Shown: positions 11,636-35,100 of the stretch, one piece after another
Layout: every line of letters starts with the position of its first letter
Position numbering within the stretch: position 1 is the first letter of the stretch
Assembly: GCF_030704535.1 (NCBI RefSeq)
Contig: NC_081813.1
Span: forward strand, 1,892,501 to 1,956,500
Origin: Vitis vinifera
Lineage: Eukaryota; Streptophyta; Magnoliopsida; Vitales; Vitaceae
Direction of reading: 5' to 3'
DNA: 64,000 nucleotides
The notes under the pieces: model-generated
The model's database searches: none
What the model was told of the DNA's origin: nothing
What the model saw: the letters and a program-made list of their open reading frames with translations, nothing else
Translations under genes and position numbers: made by a program

Positions 11636-14600
11636 TCAGAAAGTTGGGATGGATGTTGCTCGAATGAACTGTTTCAGAATAGCTTTTTCTTCATCAATGC
11701 GCTTCTTCTCTTCAGGATTGTTTGGCTTGACCTTCCTCTTCTCTTCCAATAACCACTTGAAAATCTCGCGCTGTTGGTTCTCTGGAATTGGGTCAGGCAA
11801 CTTCACAGGTGCCATGATAGGTGGAGATGGTATTGGTTTTTCAATAACCGGAGCTGGGGCAGTTGAAGCAGCCGTAGTTGAAACTGGAGTAGTGACAACA
11901 GCTGCTGCAACTTCTTCCTCTATGCCTGTATCTTTCTTTCTTGTTCTCATAAAAATGTAAGCTGCAAAAATAACAAGATAGTCATTCTACAAGATCTAGA
12001 CAAATTTAAATAAAAGATCTGAAGGCCTGAAACTAAAAGGAAAGCATTGAATTTAAGCACAACTTACACGAAAAGAAAAAATAAATGCACTCATCAACAA
12101 TACTGAACATACAACCATAATTACTGTCTGAATGTCAACTTGACGGTTCCAATTCCAGTCTAATGGTAATCATTATACCCCAGTCCAGAGCTTACATTTC
12201 TTGTATTCTCAAGATTGGCAATTTCAGAACTAGTAGAAATAATCCTCATATATTCATAAATAAAACCAAAGGCTAAAATTTTGTTAACCAATCAGAACAG
12301 CAGCAATATGTTCTGTAGGTAGGTGAGCTTGTGAAGATAGAAGAATTCTTCTGCTTTTATCTTTTATTTTTATTTTTCTGTGGATAAGGATTCAACCTTA
12401 TTAATGAAAAGAATTTACCAAGGAAAGAAGGAAGAGGAGCCAAACCTAAGCTAGAAAATAAATACAAGAAGGGAGAGCAAACAAACAACAATATAGGGGC
12501 TACCACATGTTGACTTTGAATCTTTATTCATGGGACATGGAACTGAACCTGAAACCTCCCTGTCCCAACCCCAAATTCATTGCCACCTGAGCCAAGCCTC
12601 AGATGCAAGCAGCAATACAAGAACAACCCATATCCCAACTTCAAGTAAATTAGAAATGAAGTCTAAAATGCTTTCCAGTAAACAACCTACTCTTTGACAA
12701 AAAGCTGTATTACTGTCCATAGATCTGCAGACCCAGTCAAAACTAATTCATGTAGCAACAGTCCTATCAATTAGTTGTCATGAAATCTTATCTAAAAAAC
12801 AATGCTTTCTGATTTATCCATAGCAATTACTGTAGAGTTTGCATCTAGATTTCCTCTTTCAAACAAGGGAAGCTGCCTCTTTCAACAAACTAAGTTCCAC
12901 CCTAATAGCAACTCCCCTGATGAATGAGGAATTGAATAGGAAAGGGTTTCATTCCCTTTGTGGTTTCTAATCTCATCAAAAGAGGAAGGCTTTCAAGTAC
13001 TGCACCCCATAGCCCCAAGACGTAGTTGTAAAATACCTATAATAAGCATCAAAGGCATCCCGCAAACTATTCAAAACTGACACCCAAAAAATTAGTTTTG
13101 TCCCATGAAATTTAATATTTTCAGAATTTACTTTTAAGTGTAAGTATTCCTTTCCATCCAAAGCACCAATACCACAAACATTCACCTCTCCTACTCCTTC
13201 CAATTTCCAAAATCATGAAAGGCCCGTTTCCAACCTTAAAGTAGCATGGGCAGAGGCTACCCAAGTAAGATCCATTGCACTAAAATCCTCTGCCATAAAA
13301 CATGAATCATTGGTCAATGAAGAAAAAGGTACCCTGGAATTTCGGCACTGTCTTCTAACATGAATTGTAGGAAAAGCAAGTACTTTGTCTTCTGTTTTAA
13401 AGTGAATTATTGATATAACCTTCTTGCACACAACCATCCAAGCCAAGACAATAAACTTAGGCACCTCCAACTTCCAAATCCCTTCAGAGGATGAAACATT
13501 ATGCAGTTTTGAATCTTCTTCAATGAGGATGTATCTATATCTACATATATATATATACACACGCGCATATACTCGAGCAAAATCATCACCAGGCCAACTG
13601 AACATCTGAACTTGGCAATATCTCTTATGTGGCCTTAGAAAGAGGCAGCCAAACATCACCTAAAGATAGACTGAGAGAATATAACCCATCAATCTCCAAA
13701 GCAGTGATATTTTAAAAGAAGATGTAGGTCCAGCTAGTCAGAGAGGATGGACAAACAAGCTAGTCAATAATCACTCTGTCCCAACCCTAGAAAGGCGTTA
13801 TATATGAGACAAGAACAGTTGAAGTGGAGAATTCCCCACCCAAAAAATCCTCCAAAAAAATGTACCCTGCACCATCTTTAATGATATATCTAATATGATG
13901 AAAACACAAAGTGGCCCTAAGAGATGAACTTCAATGGACTCCAATAACTCCCCCTATTTGCCACCCTAGAGGCCCAACCATCCAAAAAATCACTTCCTAA
14001 TAAGAGTGATATTCAAATTTCAAAGGACACGCATGCTCATTCAACACCACTTGGTGTTATGTATTTACCTAAAATCAATGTTTTAAAAGGCTAAAAATGG
14101 CTAAAAAGGGTCTTGAGGCATATTACCTAAATAAGGCAAAGCATAAGCCTCAAGGCAAAGTGAGGCATAAGCCTCAAGGTAGTGTGAGGCTTAAGCCTCA
14201 AGGTAGAGTGAGGCTTAAGCCTTAACTTAAACAAATAAATAATAAAAAATTATCAAAAAATTAAAAATAAAATAAAAAATAAAAAAACTCATAAAATCAC
14301 ATAAACTTCACAATGATAAAATTAATCATTTTTCATTGTTAATAATTTTAATTTAGTTACTTTTTCTCTCATAAAATTTAACTTTCTTTCATGGTTTTAA
14401 CTCTTACCAAATAATTTTCAACATTATTGTTACTATCACTAGGATCCTCTAAGAAATAGAATAACATCCAATTGCTATATTATCCTCCCCATTTGTATTA
14501 ATATCCATCCATCCCTCTTCTTCTTCGTCCACCAATTGTAGTGATATCTTTTTTTATATATCAATAATTAGATTATATATGAGATCAACCACTACTAGTG

Positions 14601-16613
14601 TCAACAATTCTCTTATGCGAGTGTCAATCTTTTTTTCCCTTCCAATTTAAAAGTTAACTAAAAGTTAAGTAATCTCTAATTTTGTAAAAAGTTTAACCAA
14701 GTAAGGACTCAATACAAAATTCATCTATGTCAAAAGTCCATAAAAGCATAGATGATAAAACTCATTGAATATTGAGACTTAAACTTCTTATTAAATATAT
14801 ACCAAAATCCCATAAAGGCTGAAAACCCTTTGGATATTAGAGGCTTAGGCCTCAATAGCCTTGAGGCTACAACCTCAAAGCTATAAGCCTCGGCAAGCTT
14901 GAGGCTTTGAGGCTTAAGTCTCAACAAATTAGCTTCAAAGCTTAAGTCTCATCAAATATTGAGACTTAAACTTCTTATAAGATATATACCAAAACCTCAT
15001 AAAGGCTAAAAACCCTTTGGATATTTGAGGCTTAGGTCTCAATAGCCTTGAGGCTTAAGTTTCAACAAATTAGCCTCAAAGCTTAAGTCTCATCAAATAT
15101 TGAGACTTAAGCTTCTTATAAAATATAAACCAAAAGCCCATAAAGGCTGAAAATCCTTTGGATATTTGAGGCTTAGGCATCAACAGCCTTAAGGCTTAAG
15201 CCTCAATTACTTTAACTAAAGTTATAGCCTCAAGGCTAATATGTAGAGCCTCAGTTTGAGGCGAGCCTCAAGGCGTAAGCCTCAATAGCCTTTTAAAACA
15301 TGGCCTAAAGTTTATACTTTATTGCCATAAAATTCCAAAGACTCCAAAATGAAAGAACATAGCTTCACATTTCTACAATGCAGCTCTCTTGAAAATGTGC
15401 TGATTATGCATGCATCATTCATCCAAACTAATGCAAGTGCCTCAATACCAACCACACTAACATTACAATCAAATGACACATTCCACATCAAACAGAAATG
15501 ACATTAGAGCTGCATGGTCCAAGCCCAATAGAAGAAAAAGGGAGAAAGTTCCAAATTGCATTAAGATAAGTAAGGTCTATCATTGCCTTTTTTGGTTAGG
15601 CGCTTTTAATATAGTTACTGTGTGCCTAGCACAATTCACAAACAAAAATGTAAAGTCCATCTTTATAGATCACCACATTGTTAGGTCCTTATAACATAAT
15701 TTATGTGTGCCTATCACAAACAAAAAGTAAGGTCCATCATTAGGGATCACCACATATTGGCAAAGTTGCAAAAATCTACCCAAACCATTTAGTTTGAACT
15801 CCAGAAAGTAGAAACAACATCTCTATATATGAAAGTAGGAATCTTCCACGATCAAAGCATTTTTCTTGAAGTCAAATGAATGAAAAAGGGAGGCATCTTC
15901 AAGCCAAAAGTCAATCTTCTTGCTGAAGGAGAGCAGAGGCAAGAAAAAGCTGTTTAGGAATTCAGTTCTCAAAAATGGTTTTGTGGGGTTAACCCTACTT
16001 TAAATTTCACTAAAAAATATCTGAAAAATTAAGAAATTGACAATTAATCGATCCCACCCACAAACAACAATATCAAGAAAAACATTCAACAAACAAAAAA
16101 GCCCAAAGATCCGTATCATCCGACAAACAAATTCCATAATTTTGAATAACCCATTAAAGGGATCAAAAAGAGGGAACAAGAAATGACCTCCAACAGCGAG
16201 ATTGACGGTCAAGAGAAGAGGCCACATGAATTTGTAACGCCGAACAAAAGACTCCTTCGGCTGCGGGGGAGGCGGCGGAGAAGACTGCGCACCCATTGGC
16301 GACGATGATGCTGATAAACCAGTACCTTTCATTTGTTGTTGTTGCAGAAATTGCTTCACCTGGGCTGCTCCTCACCCAACATGCAACCAACCAATAAATC
16401 AATCAATCAATCAATCACACATATATAAATATATAGAAAACCCAGAAATCTTTAAAGATTCTGATTCCGGGTGTTGGAGAAGAAAATGAAAGCAGCAAAA
16501 AAAACAAAAGAAAATAGAAAAAAAAATGGGGAAATGGCGTTGTGGGTGTTTTGGGCGTTTTGGCTTTCACCTTTTTTGGGTCTGTTGGTGTAGAGTTTTG
16601 GTCCTTCACTCAT
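11636..16613 (-). CDS. Small single-pass membrane protein of unknown function (plant-conserved)
   Basis: Three exons (minus): 16613-16571, 16364-16188, 11961-11636, with consistent phases, give 181 aa. It begins MSEGPKLYTNRPKKAQVKQF, then has a Gln run and a Ser/Pro-rich linker with five prolines. A basic stretch (RRYKF) precedes one hydrophobic segment (about residues 58-78), which ends before MRTRKK. The C-terminal half has an acidic/Ala-Thr-Pro spacer and a charged, probably helical tail rich in EEKRK and EEKKR. I recall similar uncharacterised plant proteins, possibly Arabidopsis AT1G55160; the function is unknown and I do not assign one. The exon 1 donor is AAAAAAG|GTGAAA and the exon 2 acceptor GAGCAG|CCCAGG, which rebuild codon Ala15. 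Intron 2 is 4.2 kb and repeat-rich. Topology is inferred from the basic residues flanking the segment. Confidence 0.82.
12976..13659 (-). other. Unrecognised coding-like stretch inside intron 2 of gene 2
   Basis: Two open frames on the minus strand (13659-13213, 148 codons, and 13203-12976, 75 codons) lie almost end to end. Their composition is less AT-biased than the surrounding intron. I cannot match them to a family. A decayed transposon fragment is the most likely reading, and a chance open frame is possible. Confidence 0.25.
14073..15302. mobile_element. Foldback-like element rich in GAGGCTTAAGCCTC palindromes
   Basis: The left edge reads 'atgttttaaaaggcta' and the right edge 'tagccttttaaaacat', its exact reverse complement. 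Inside, short palindromic motifs of the type gaggcttaagcctcaa recur at 14115-14225 and 14825-15280. A block starting 'cttcttat' with 'aaggctgaaaaccctttgga' repeats near 14783, 14971 and 15112. No transposase frame is present and no clear target-site duplication flanks it. It sits in intron 2 of gene 2. Confidence 0.65.
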
Positions 16614-16724
16614 TGTTTATGGTGATGTGGGTCTTCTCCCTCACTCTCACCCTCTCTCTGTATTACACTGGGTAGTCAAAACCTGTGTCGCCATTGTTTG
16701 CATTTTCACAGAGACGGTTGCTTG

Positions 16725-16740
16725 AAAACGACGTCGTTTT
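16725..16740. promoter_or_regulatory. Perfect 16-bp palindrome AAAACGACGTCGTTTT upstream of gene 2
   Basis: The palindrome lies about 110 bp upstream of the gene 2 start codon, in the position of a proximal promoter or 5' leader. It has an ACGT core, as bound by plant bZIP factors. A regulatory role is inference. Confidence 0.45.
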
Positions 16741-17395
16741 TAAGCAAGGATGAAAAGCGATCGAGTCCACGGATATTTTGACGCAAAATATAGATGAAAA
16801 GTAATGAAAATTCTGAAAATATTTATAAAAAAAAAAAAACTCTAAAAAATTACATAAAACGGAAAATTTGATATTTTTAATATATATAATTTATCATATT
16901 TAATAAGTGGATAAAAAGTATAAATTTTATAAATATATATTTATTACGAAGTTGTATTATGTATTATTTTATAATAATATATTTAATTTAATATTAAAAT
17001 TATGATTAAAATGTATTTAATAATATCAAATAAATAATAATATATGTATAATATTTTAATATTTTTATTTTTATATTTAATAAATATACCGATTATATAA
17101 AAAAATTATGTTTTTATAGTTTTGGTTATAAATTAAATCATATGTAAAAATAAAATATTTAGAATTAATTTATTTAATAATTAGAAAAAAAAAATCATCG
17201 GTCAAATATCGATTAAAAAGTGACAAAAATGTGGAAAATGGGGAAAATGGATGAAATATCAGTAAAGAAATATTGATGGATATATCTTCCCAATTGATGG
17301 ATATGTTGTTTTTACCAGGGTGGGAGGTTTGAATTTGGGAAGTAGGGCTGGGCCGTGGATATCAAGCCCATGCTTAGTCCAAGGTGCAAGTTGAA

Positions 17396-17678
17396 GCGAC
17401 GTCGTTTCGTAGACACAGAAATTCTGGAGAAGAGAGTTGAAGAGACGGCGTCGTTTTATCTAACATCCACGAAGCATCACAAACGAGGAACAGTAGACGA
17501 CATCGTTTTGTCTGATCTAAAGCCTAAGGAGAAGGAACACAAGAAACGACTGTGTTTTGACAGGTCTAGTACTTGGGAAACGTAGAAAGGAAAACAACAT
17601 CGTTTGGGGCAACGGTCAAACTGCAAGCTTCGCCTTTTCAGATCATCTCAAACCGTGAGAGTCAAACGACGTCGTTTA
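17396..17678. repeat. Five clustered variants of GACGTCGTTT
   Basis: Copies are at 17396-17409 (gcgacgtcgtttcg), 17443-17457 (gacggcgtcgtttta), 17495-17510 (gacgacatcgttttg), 17591-17606 (aaaacaacatcgtttg) and 17662-17678 (caaacgacgtcgttta). All have the same orientation of the -TCGTTT half. The first four are about 48, 52 and 97 bp apart. The bases between copies are not obviously repeated. Confidence 0.7.
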
Positions 17679-18832
17679 CATCAATCCTGCTTTAAGTCAC
17701 TAAATGATTGCTTATATCTTTATGAACATATTTCATAAACTCATCCTAGTAACCTTTTATAGCCAAACCCTTAAGACTCTTTATGAGGACTCAAACCTCG
17801 AGATAATCAACCAATATTAAGATTTTTTATGAGGACCCAAACCTCAAAATGATCAACCAGTATTGAGTAAATTCACGATACCATCTATGGCAAAATTCGA
17901 ATCCAAATCATGTATCACTAACTAAAATCACACTTCTCATTATTCGTCCAGATTAACTTCTTTTCTAAATTCCCTTTCGCAATGCCTGCTATTTTAAATT
18001 TTGCTAATTTTTCTTTGAATTCTAAGACAATCTCTTATGTTTTAATTTTTACTACAAATTTTAAAAAATAAAAAAGAAATAGCACTTGAATTTTAAGATT
18101 ATTTTCCAAATATTAAGTTTTAAAAAATTTACAAGCAAAAATAGAATGAAAGAGTACAATTTATACTGAGTTGTAACCATAAGATGGGATTTGATTGGAA
18201 AAAAAAAATTATTATCAACTAATTCATGTAAATATTCTATATTTGCATTTAACAGTAAAAATATATAAAGTTAATTTTATTTAAAATATAAAAATATTTT
18301 TTATTTTTTAATAATCAGATTCAAATTCAAAATAAAATTTGAATTTGATTCTTAATCAAATAAAGACAAAATAAAAATAAAAACAAAACTCCTGCTTAAT
18401 CTATCTCCTCTTCTTCTAGGATGATTAATTAAAGGAAATCCTGTTTCAGGGAAGAACAAAAGGGAAAGATGCATCCAAACATGTCTGGAGATTTAAGTAA
18501 ACAGAAAAAACTAAGAACGAAGAACTGGAAAAGTTCTGCCTCCTATTTTCTTCTTCCTCAATGATTTGTAAAGATAGATGATAAAAAAGATGGTAAAAGT
18601 TTAGGGTTCAGGTTCTATCTCACAGGGATGAATACTGACACTACAGCCCCCGATTCAATCGGGCAAATCATACTCAAGCTTAAGCTCCATCTGTTAATCA
18701 AAACCGCTCTTCCCGTAAGCGTCCAACCAACCATCTACCTCCAATGTATCCAATCTACAAGCTCATGGTTCTGAGAATTTGATAGCAGAGTCTGCAATGT
18801 TTTGTAGGGTTTTCGTAGGTTAAGGTGATTGA

Positions 18833-31249
<12,417 letters not shown>

Positions 31250-32180
31250 TATGTGTGCGTGCACTTAGCGGTGAGATTAGCAGGGGTACAGAATGTTGAT
31301 TGAAGCTGAAAGACGAAGAACGAAGCTAACCTGATGGGAACGAAAGGGTTATTGCACTACGTTTACCCGCTTGTGATGTTTTGTCGCTCAAAAGGCTACG
31401 CGGATGTCATCCGCGTGCAATACACGTGCTCTACCACTGGCCCACTCATACTTGTGGGCCCGTGATGACGTGGCAAAACTTTATAAATTTTTATGAAATA
31501 ATAATAGATTAAAATAATGAAATAATCCACGGATTTGTGAATTTAATCCTTTTTATATTTTTATTTTAATAATAATTACATAAATACATTTTACCATTTT
31601 AAATATTTATATATATGTTTAAAAAATATATATTATTTTTACAAAAACAAAATAAAAATATAAAAATATTTTTATCAAAATAATTAAAAGTTAAAGTTCT
31701 AAAATTGGATTTTTAATTACTTTTTGAATTAAATATTTGAGGGTTAAAAAAAAATTAAAATATTGATATGAACAAATGTTACTTGTCACTATGTGATTAG
31801 TGTAGAAATTTATTTAATATTTCAAATCTATTTAGACTAAAAAAATAAAAAAAATAAAAGTGTTAGCCTTATCATAATTCTTATAGCTTCGTTTATTATA
31901 GATGTTTTCCTTAAATCGGGTTTAGAGTATCTTGTTTTAATACTAATTAGTATCTAATATTATTATAGTATATTTTTTTTGGAAACACTCTAGAAATGAT
32001 TATCCGAATGGCATAATAAAAAAATATTTTTAAATTATTAAAAAGAACATTGGAAATATTTTTTAAAAACAGGTTATGGAATATTTTTTTTCTTCTTATA
32101 TATTATATAAATCCAAATCCAAGGAAGAAAACGGTGGAGGAAGATATCATTGGTAAAAGGCGAAGATACCCGCTACAGCC
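31250..32180. promoter_or_regulatory. Shared divergent promoter region of RH20 and the Mini-RNase III gene
   Basis: The start codons of the two genes are 931 bp apart and point away from each other. The side near RH20 is GC-richer. The middle (31480-32090) is very AT-rich. A TATA-box-like TATATAAA lies at 32104-32111, about 70 bp before the Mini-RNase III ATG. No TATA box is obvious on the RH20 side. Coupled regulation is inference. Confidence 0.55.
32104..32111 (+). promoter_or_regulatory. Candidate TATA box of the Mini-RNase III gene
   Basis: TATATAAA lies 70 bp upstream of the ATG at 32181, which leaves room for a short purine-rich leader (aaggaagaaaacggtggagg). Confidence 0.45.
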
Positions 32181-35100
32181 ATGGCTGGTGTAGGAATGGC
32201 TTCACTGAGTGTGAGAGCTTCATGGGATACACTGCCAAGACTTCCTTACAATCCCCACAACAGAAGAAAACCCAAAACCCCCATTTCTCTTAAACCCCCC
32301 TTAAACCCATCCCCTGTCACTCTAGTTGCCTCACCCACTGGTACGGTTGTCCCTGTTGCGGAGCTCCTCAGACGCGACATTCAGAACTCCAGTCAAGGTA
32401 CTAACTGTCTTTTTTCTTTGACCTGTTGTCTGATGTTTTTCTGGGTTTTGTTTGGTTGTTGGGAAAATAGGGTAGAAGAAGAAATTTTGGAGGTTTGAGG
32501 AATGGGCTGTATTTAGTTTGGTTTGTTTGAAGGTGTTTTCTTTTGTGTTTTTTGGAAGTTGGGATGATGCAATGGCCGTGGATTGTGAAACTGTCTCAAT
32601 GAATTTCTCTCACAAACGGATGTTTTTGTGGGTTCTTTTTTTTCCTTTTCCAATTTTGTATTGTGTTGTTGCTTGAAAGGGGATAAATACATTGAGTAAT
32701 GAAACGGTTTTCTGAAAAATAGAAATGTTCAACTTGACTGTGGTGTTTGGTAAGAGTCGAGCTGGTCTGTGTTTTGAAGATAAAAAAGATGAATAGGGTT
32801 TGGAAATTGTTATGGATCAAGTCTTTTAAAAATTGATCACTTTTCAGTATTAAAATATAAGTAGTTTAATAAGCTAGAAAAAAAATTGAAGACACCTACA
32901 TTGTTTTCATTTCAGCTTGAATGCTGATTTTTGGATTTATTTCAATTATTAAATAGGATTGTAATGAGTGGGATTGTGTAAATATCGTACACCTGCTGGT
33001 TTTAAAAAATGTTTGCACATACCATATGAGACACTTTAAAATGGTCAGAAACTTCTTCCATATCTTCAAAAAGACTTGTTAAAATCCGATGTAGGATGGG
33101 ATTCTTAGTAAAAATGGGGATTCGCGATGGACCTAGGATAATGCAAGACTCTATACCAATAATCCATATTGGCCATGGTTGAGTTATATATACATGCATA
33201 AGGAACGCACAGAATTTTTTTGTTTGCCTTTGCCTAACCTTGGTAAAGGAAGAATCCACACTTTTATTAGTAATAAGGAATATAGGTAAAAAAAAAAAAA
33301 AAAACTATTTGCAACCTTTGATTATTTCTAAAATTAGATACTATGTCACTAATGAAAACTCAAATTTTCTGATTTTTACTTATTTTGATTGGCTAACTAG
33401 TTTGATAAAATAGAATAATAGAACTTAAAGTTCTACTTGATTGAATTTGGATTCAAAAGAAAGAAAGTGTATCGGATGAGTCATGTTTATAAGGGTCAGA
33501 AAGTTCTCCCCAAGTGATAAGTGATATCACATTCAATGAGTGGCCATACTTGGCAGATTTTTGGCTAGGGATTGACTCTATATTATTTGTAATGATCTTT
33601 ATAGATATTGTCTACTTTGAGCTCATTTGCTCTCTTGGTTTTCAAATGTAGACACAAATGGGTGGCTAAACTTCGCACATTTCTAGTTAGGGATTGATTA
33701 TGATATCGTCCATTGGCCAATAGACCAATTGGTCTTTATGACTTTAAATGCAGACATAACGTCATCAATCTAGCCCATGGGATCAATGGCTAGTCAAACT
33801 CCATATATTTCCAACTGGGGTGACTTTGATACCATAATGACCCTTTTGAACATTTTCCACTTTGGCCATTGACTCTCACAACTTTAAAATTTATCTCACA
33901 TAATAGATGAGTTGTTCCCTATAAGGGTTAATAATTTCTTCTCCTCAATAATGTAGGATATTGGTCTATATTTTTCACTTTGGGGCTATTGGCTCTCACA
34001 GTTTTGTAATGCATTTACACATACAAGATGAGTCATCTCCTTACAAGGGTAAAAAACTTCTTCACTAAGCTACGTGAGATAATAGCATGTAATAACAATT
34101 AATGTAGATGTTTTTTGAGGTCCATAACTCTCTCAACTTTGGAATGTATCTATGCATACTAGATGGGTTATCTTTTATAAAGAACTTCTTTCCCTAAGTA
34201 ACATCGGATATCACTAAAAAGAAAATTATACAACCTAGTAGCATGGTCCTTACCTTGTTTGCGCTTGATTGTGCTTCAAGCCCTGCCATCATTGGTTGGA
34301 ATTTGAAAGAAGTGTTACATGGCATTACCTGGGGGAGAAGTTTCTAATCCTCATAGGGGGTGATTCATTTGGTATGTGTAGATGCATTTTAGAGTCATGT
34401 GAACTGGTGATCCCTAAGTAGACATTTACATGGGTCATTATAAATGGTATTAGAGCTAATTCTTAGTCGAAATATGTGGAATTTAACGAATAAATATAAT
34501 GTTTTTAAGGTTGAGGAGTTGATCATGTACTCCTTCATTGTGTTGAAATGAGGATTTTGGTAGTGACCCGTGACTCACCTCTTCTTTACCGTTCAGTTCT
34601 TCCATAAGATGCCCTAAGACTATGGCTTCAAGCCCACAAACCTTGTTGTTGGAGTTTGAATCGGCTTTCTTCATTGGCAGTTGATCTTTGATAACATCTT
34701 GATTCTTGATCCCCCATTCATGGTTACTGTAATGCCAAGATTTGAGAATTCCTCTACCCCTTCTGTTTTCCATTTGGGGACTAGGAATTTTGGCAAAGCA
34801 CTAAATGGTGTCATTTTTGTTAGTGCTTTATTCTTATTTTATAACCTTCTATTTTTCATATGTTTGTAATCTTTGGAGTTGGGCTCGGGTGTACATTGGT
34901 GGGGAGTCCTTGTCTCTCTTAGGCTTTTTGGAGTGGCTAGCATCCACTTAAGGGCTGGTGAGGGTGTTTGTTTTTTGTGTCCTTTGGGTTAGGCTGCTGT
35001 GTATACTCCCTGTATGCCTTGTGGCTTTTTGCCTTTTAATTTATTGCTTGCTTATTTATCAAAAAAAAAAACACCTTCTATTTTTCATATTAATTAGAAA

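Larger units (their letters stand above)
16614..18832. other. Intergenic region between gene 2 and RH20 with clustered GACGTCGTTT motifs
   Basis: The first few hundred bases are the promoter of gene 2, including a perfect palindrome AAAACGACGTCGTTTT at 16725-16740. From 16780 to 17300 the DNA is extremely AT-rich with no frame. The motif cluster lies at 17396-17678. A 76-codon open frame at 17355-17585 runs through the cluster but I do not support it as a gene. From 17700 to 18600 I see nothing beyond AT-rich spacer; the end is the 3' UTR of the helicase. Confidence 0.55.

Noticed and set aside
12370..12490. Another LINE 3' tail in gene 2 intron 2 (ctgtggataagg ... ttattaatgaaaa)
   Set aside because: It resembles a reversed LINE end but there is no clear poly-T run or target-site duplication, so it stays unannotated.
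16163..16402. 79-codon minus-strand frame overlapping gene 2 exon 2
   Set aside because: It is the shifted frame of the real exon, whose splice sites and protein similarity favour the Gln-run reading.
17355..17585. 76-codon open frame over the GACGTCGTTT motif cluster, as a small Lys/Arg-rich protein gene
   Set aside because: No similarity I recognise, no promoter or splice context, and its basic residues come partly from the repeated motif itself.
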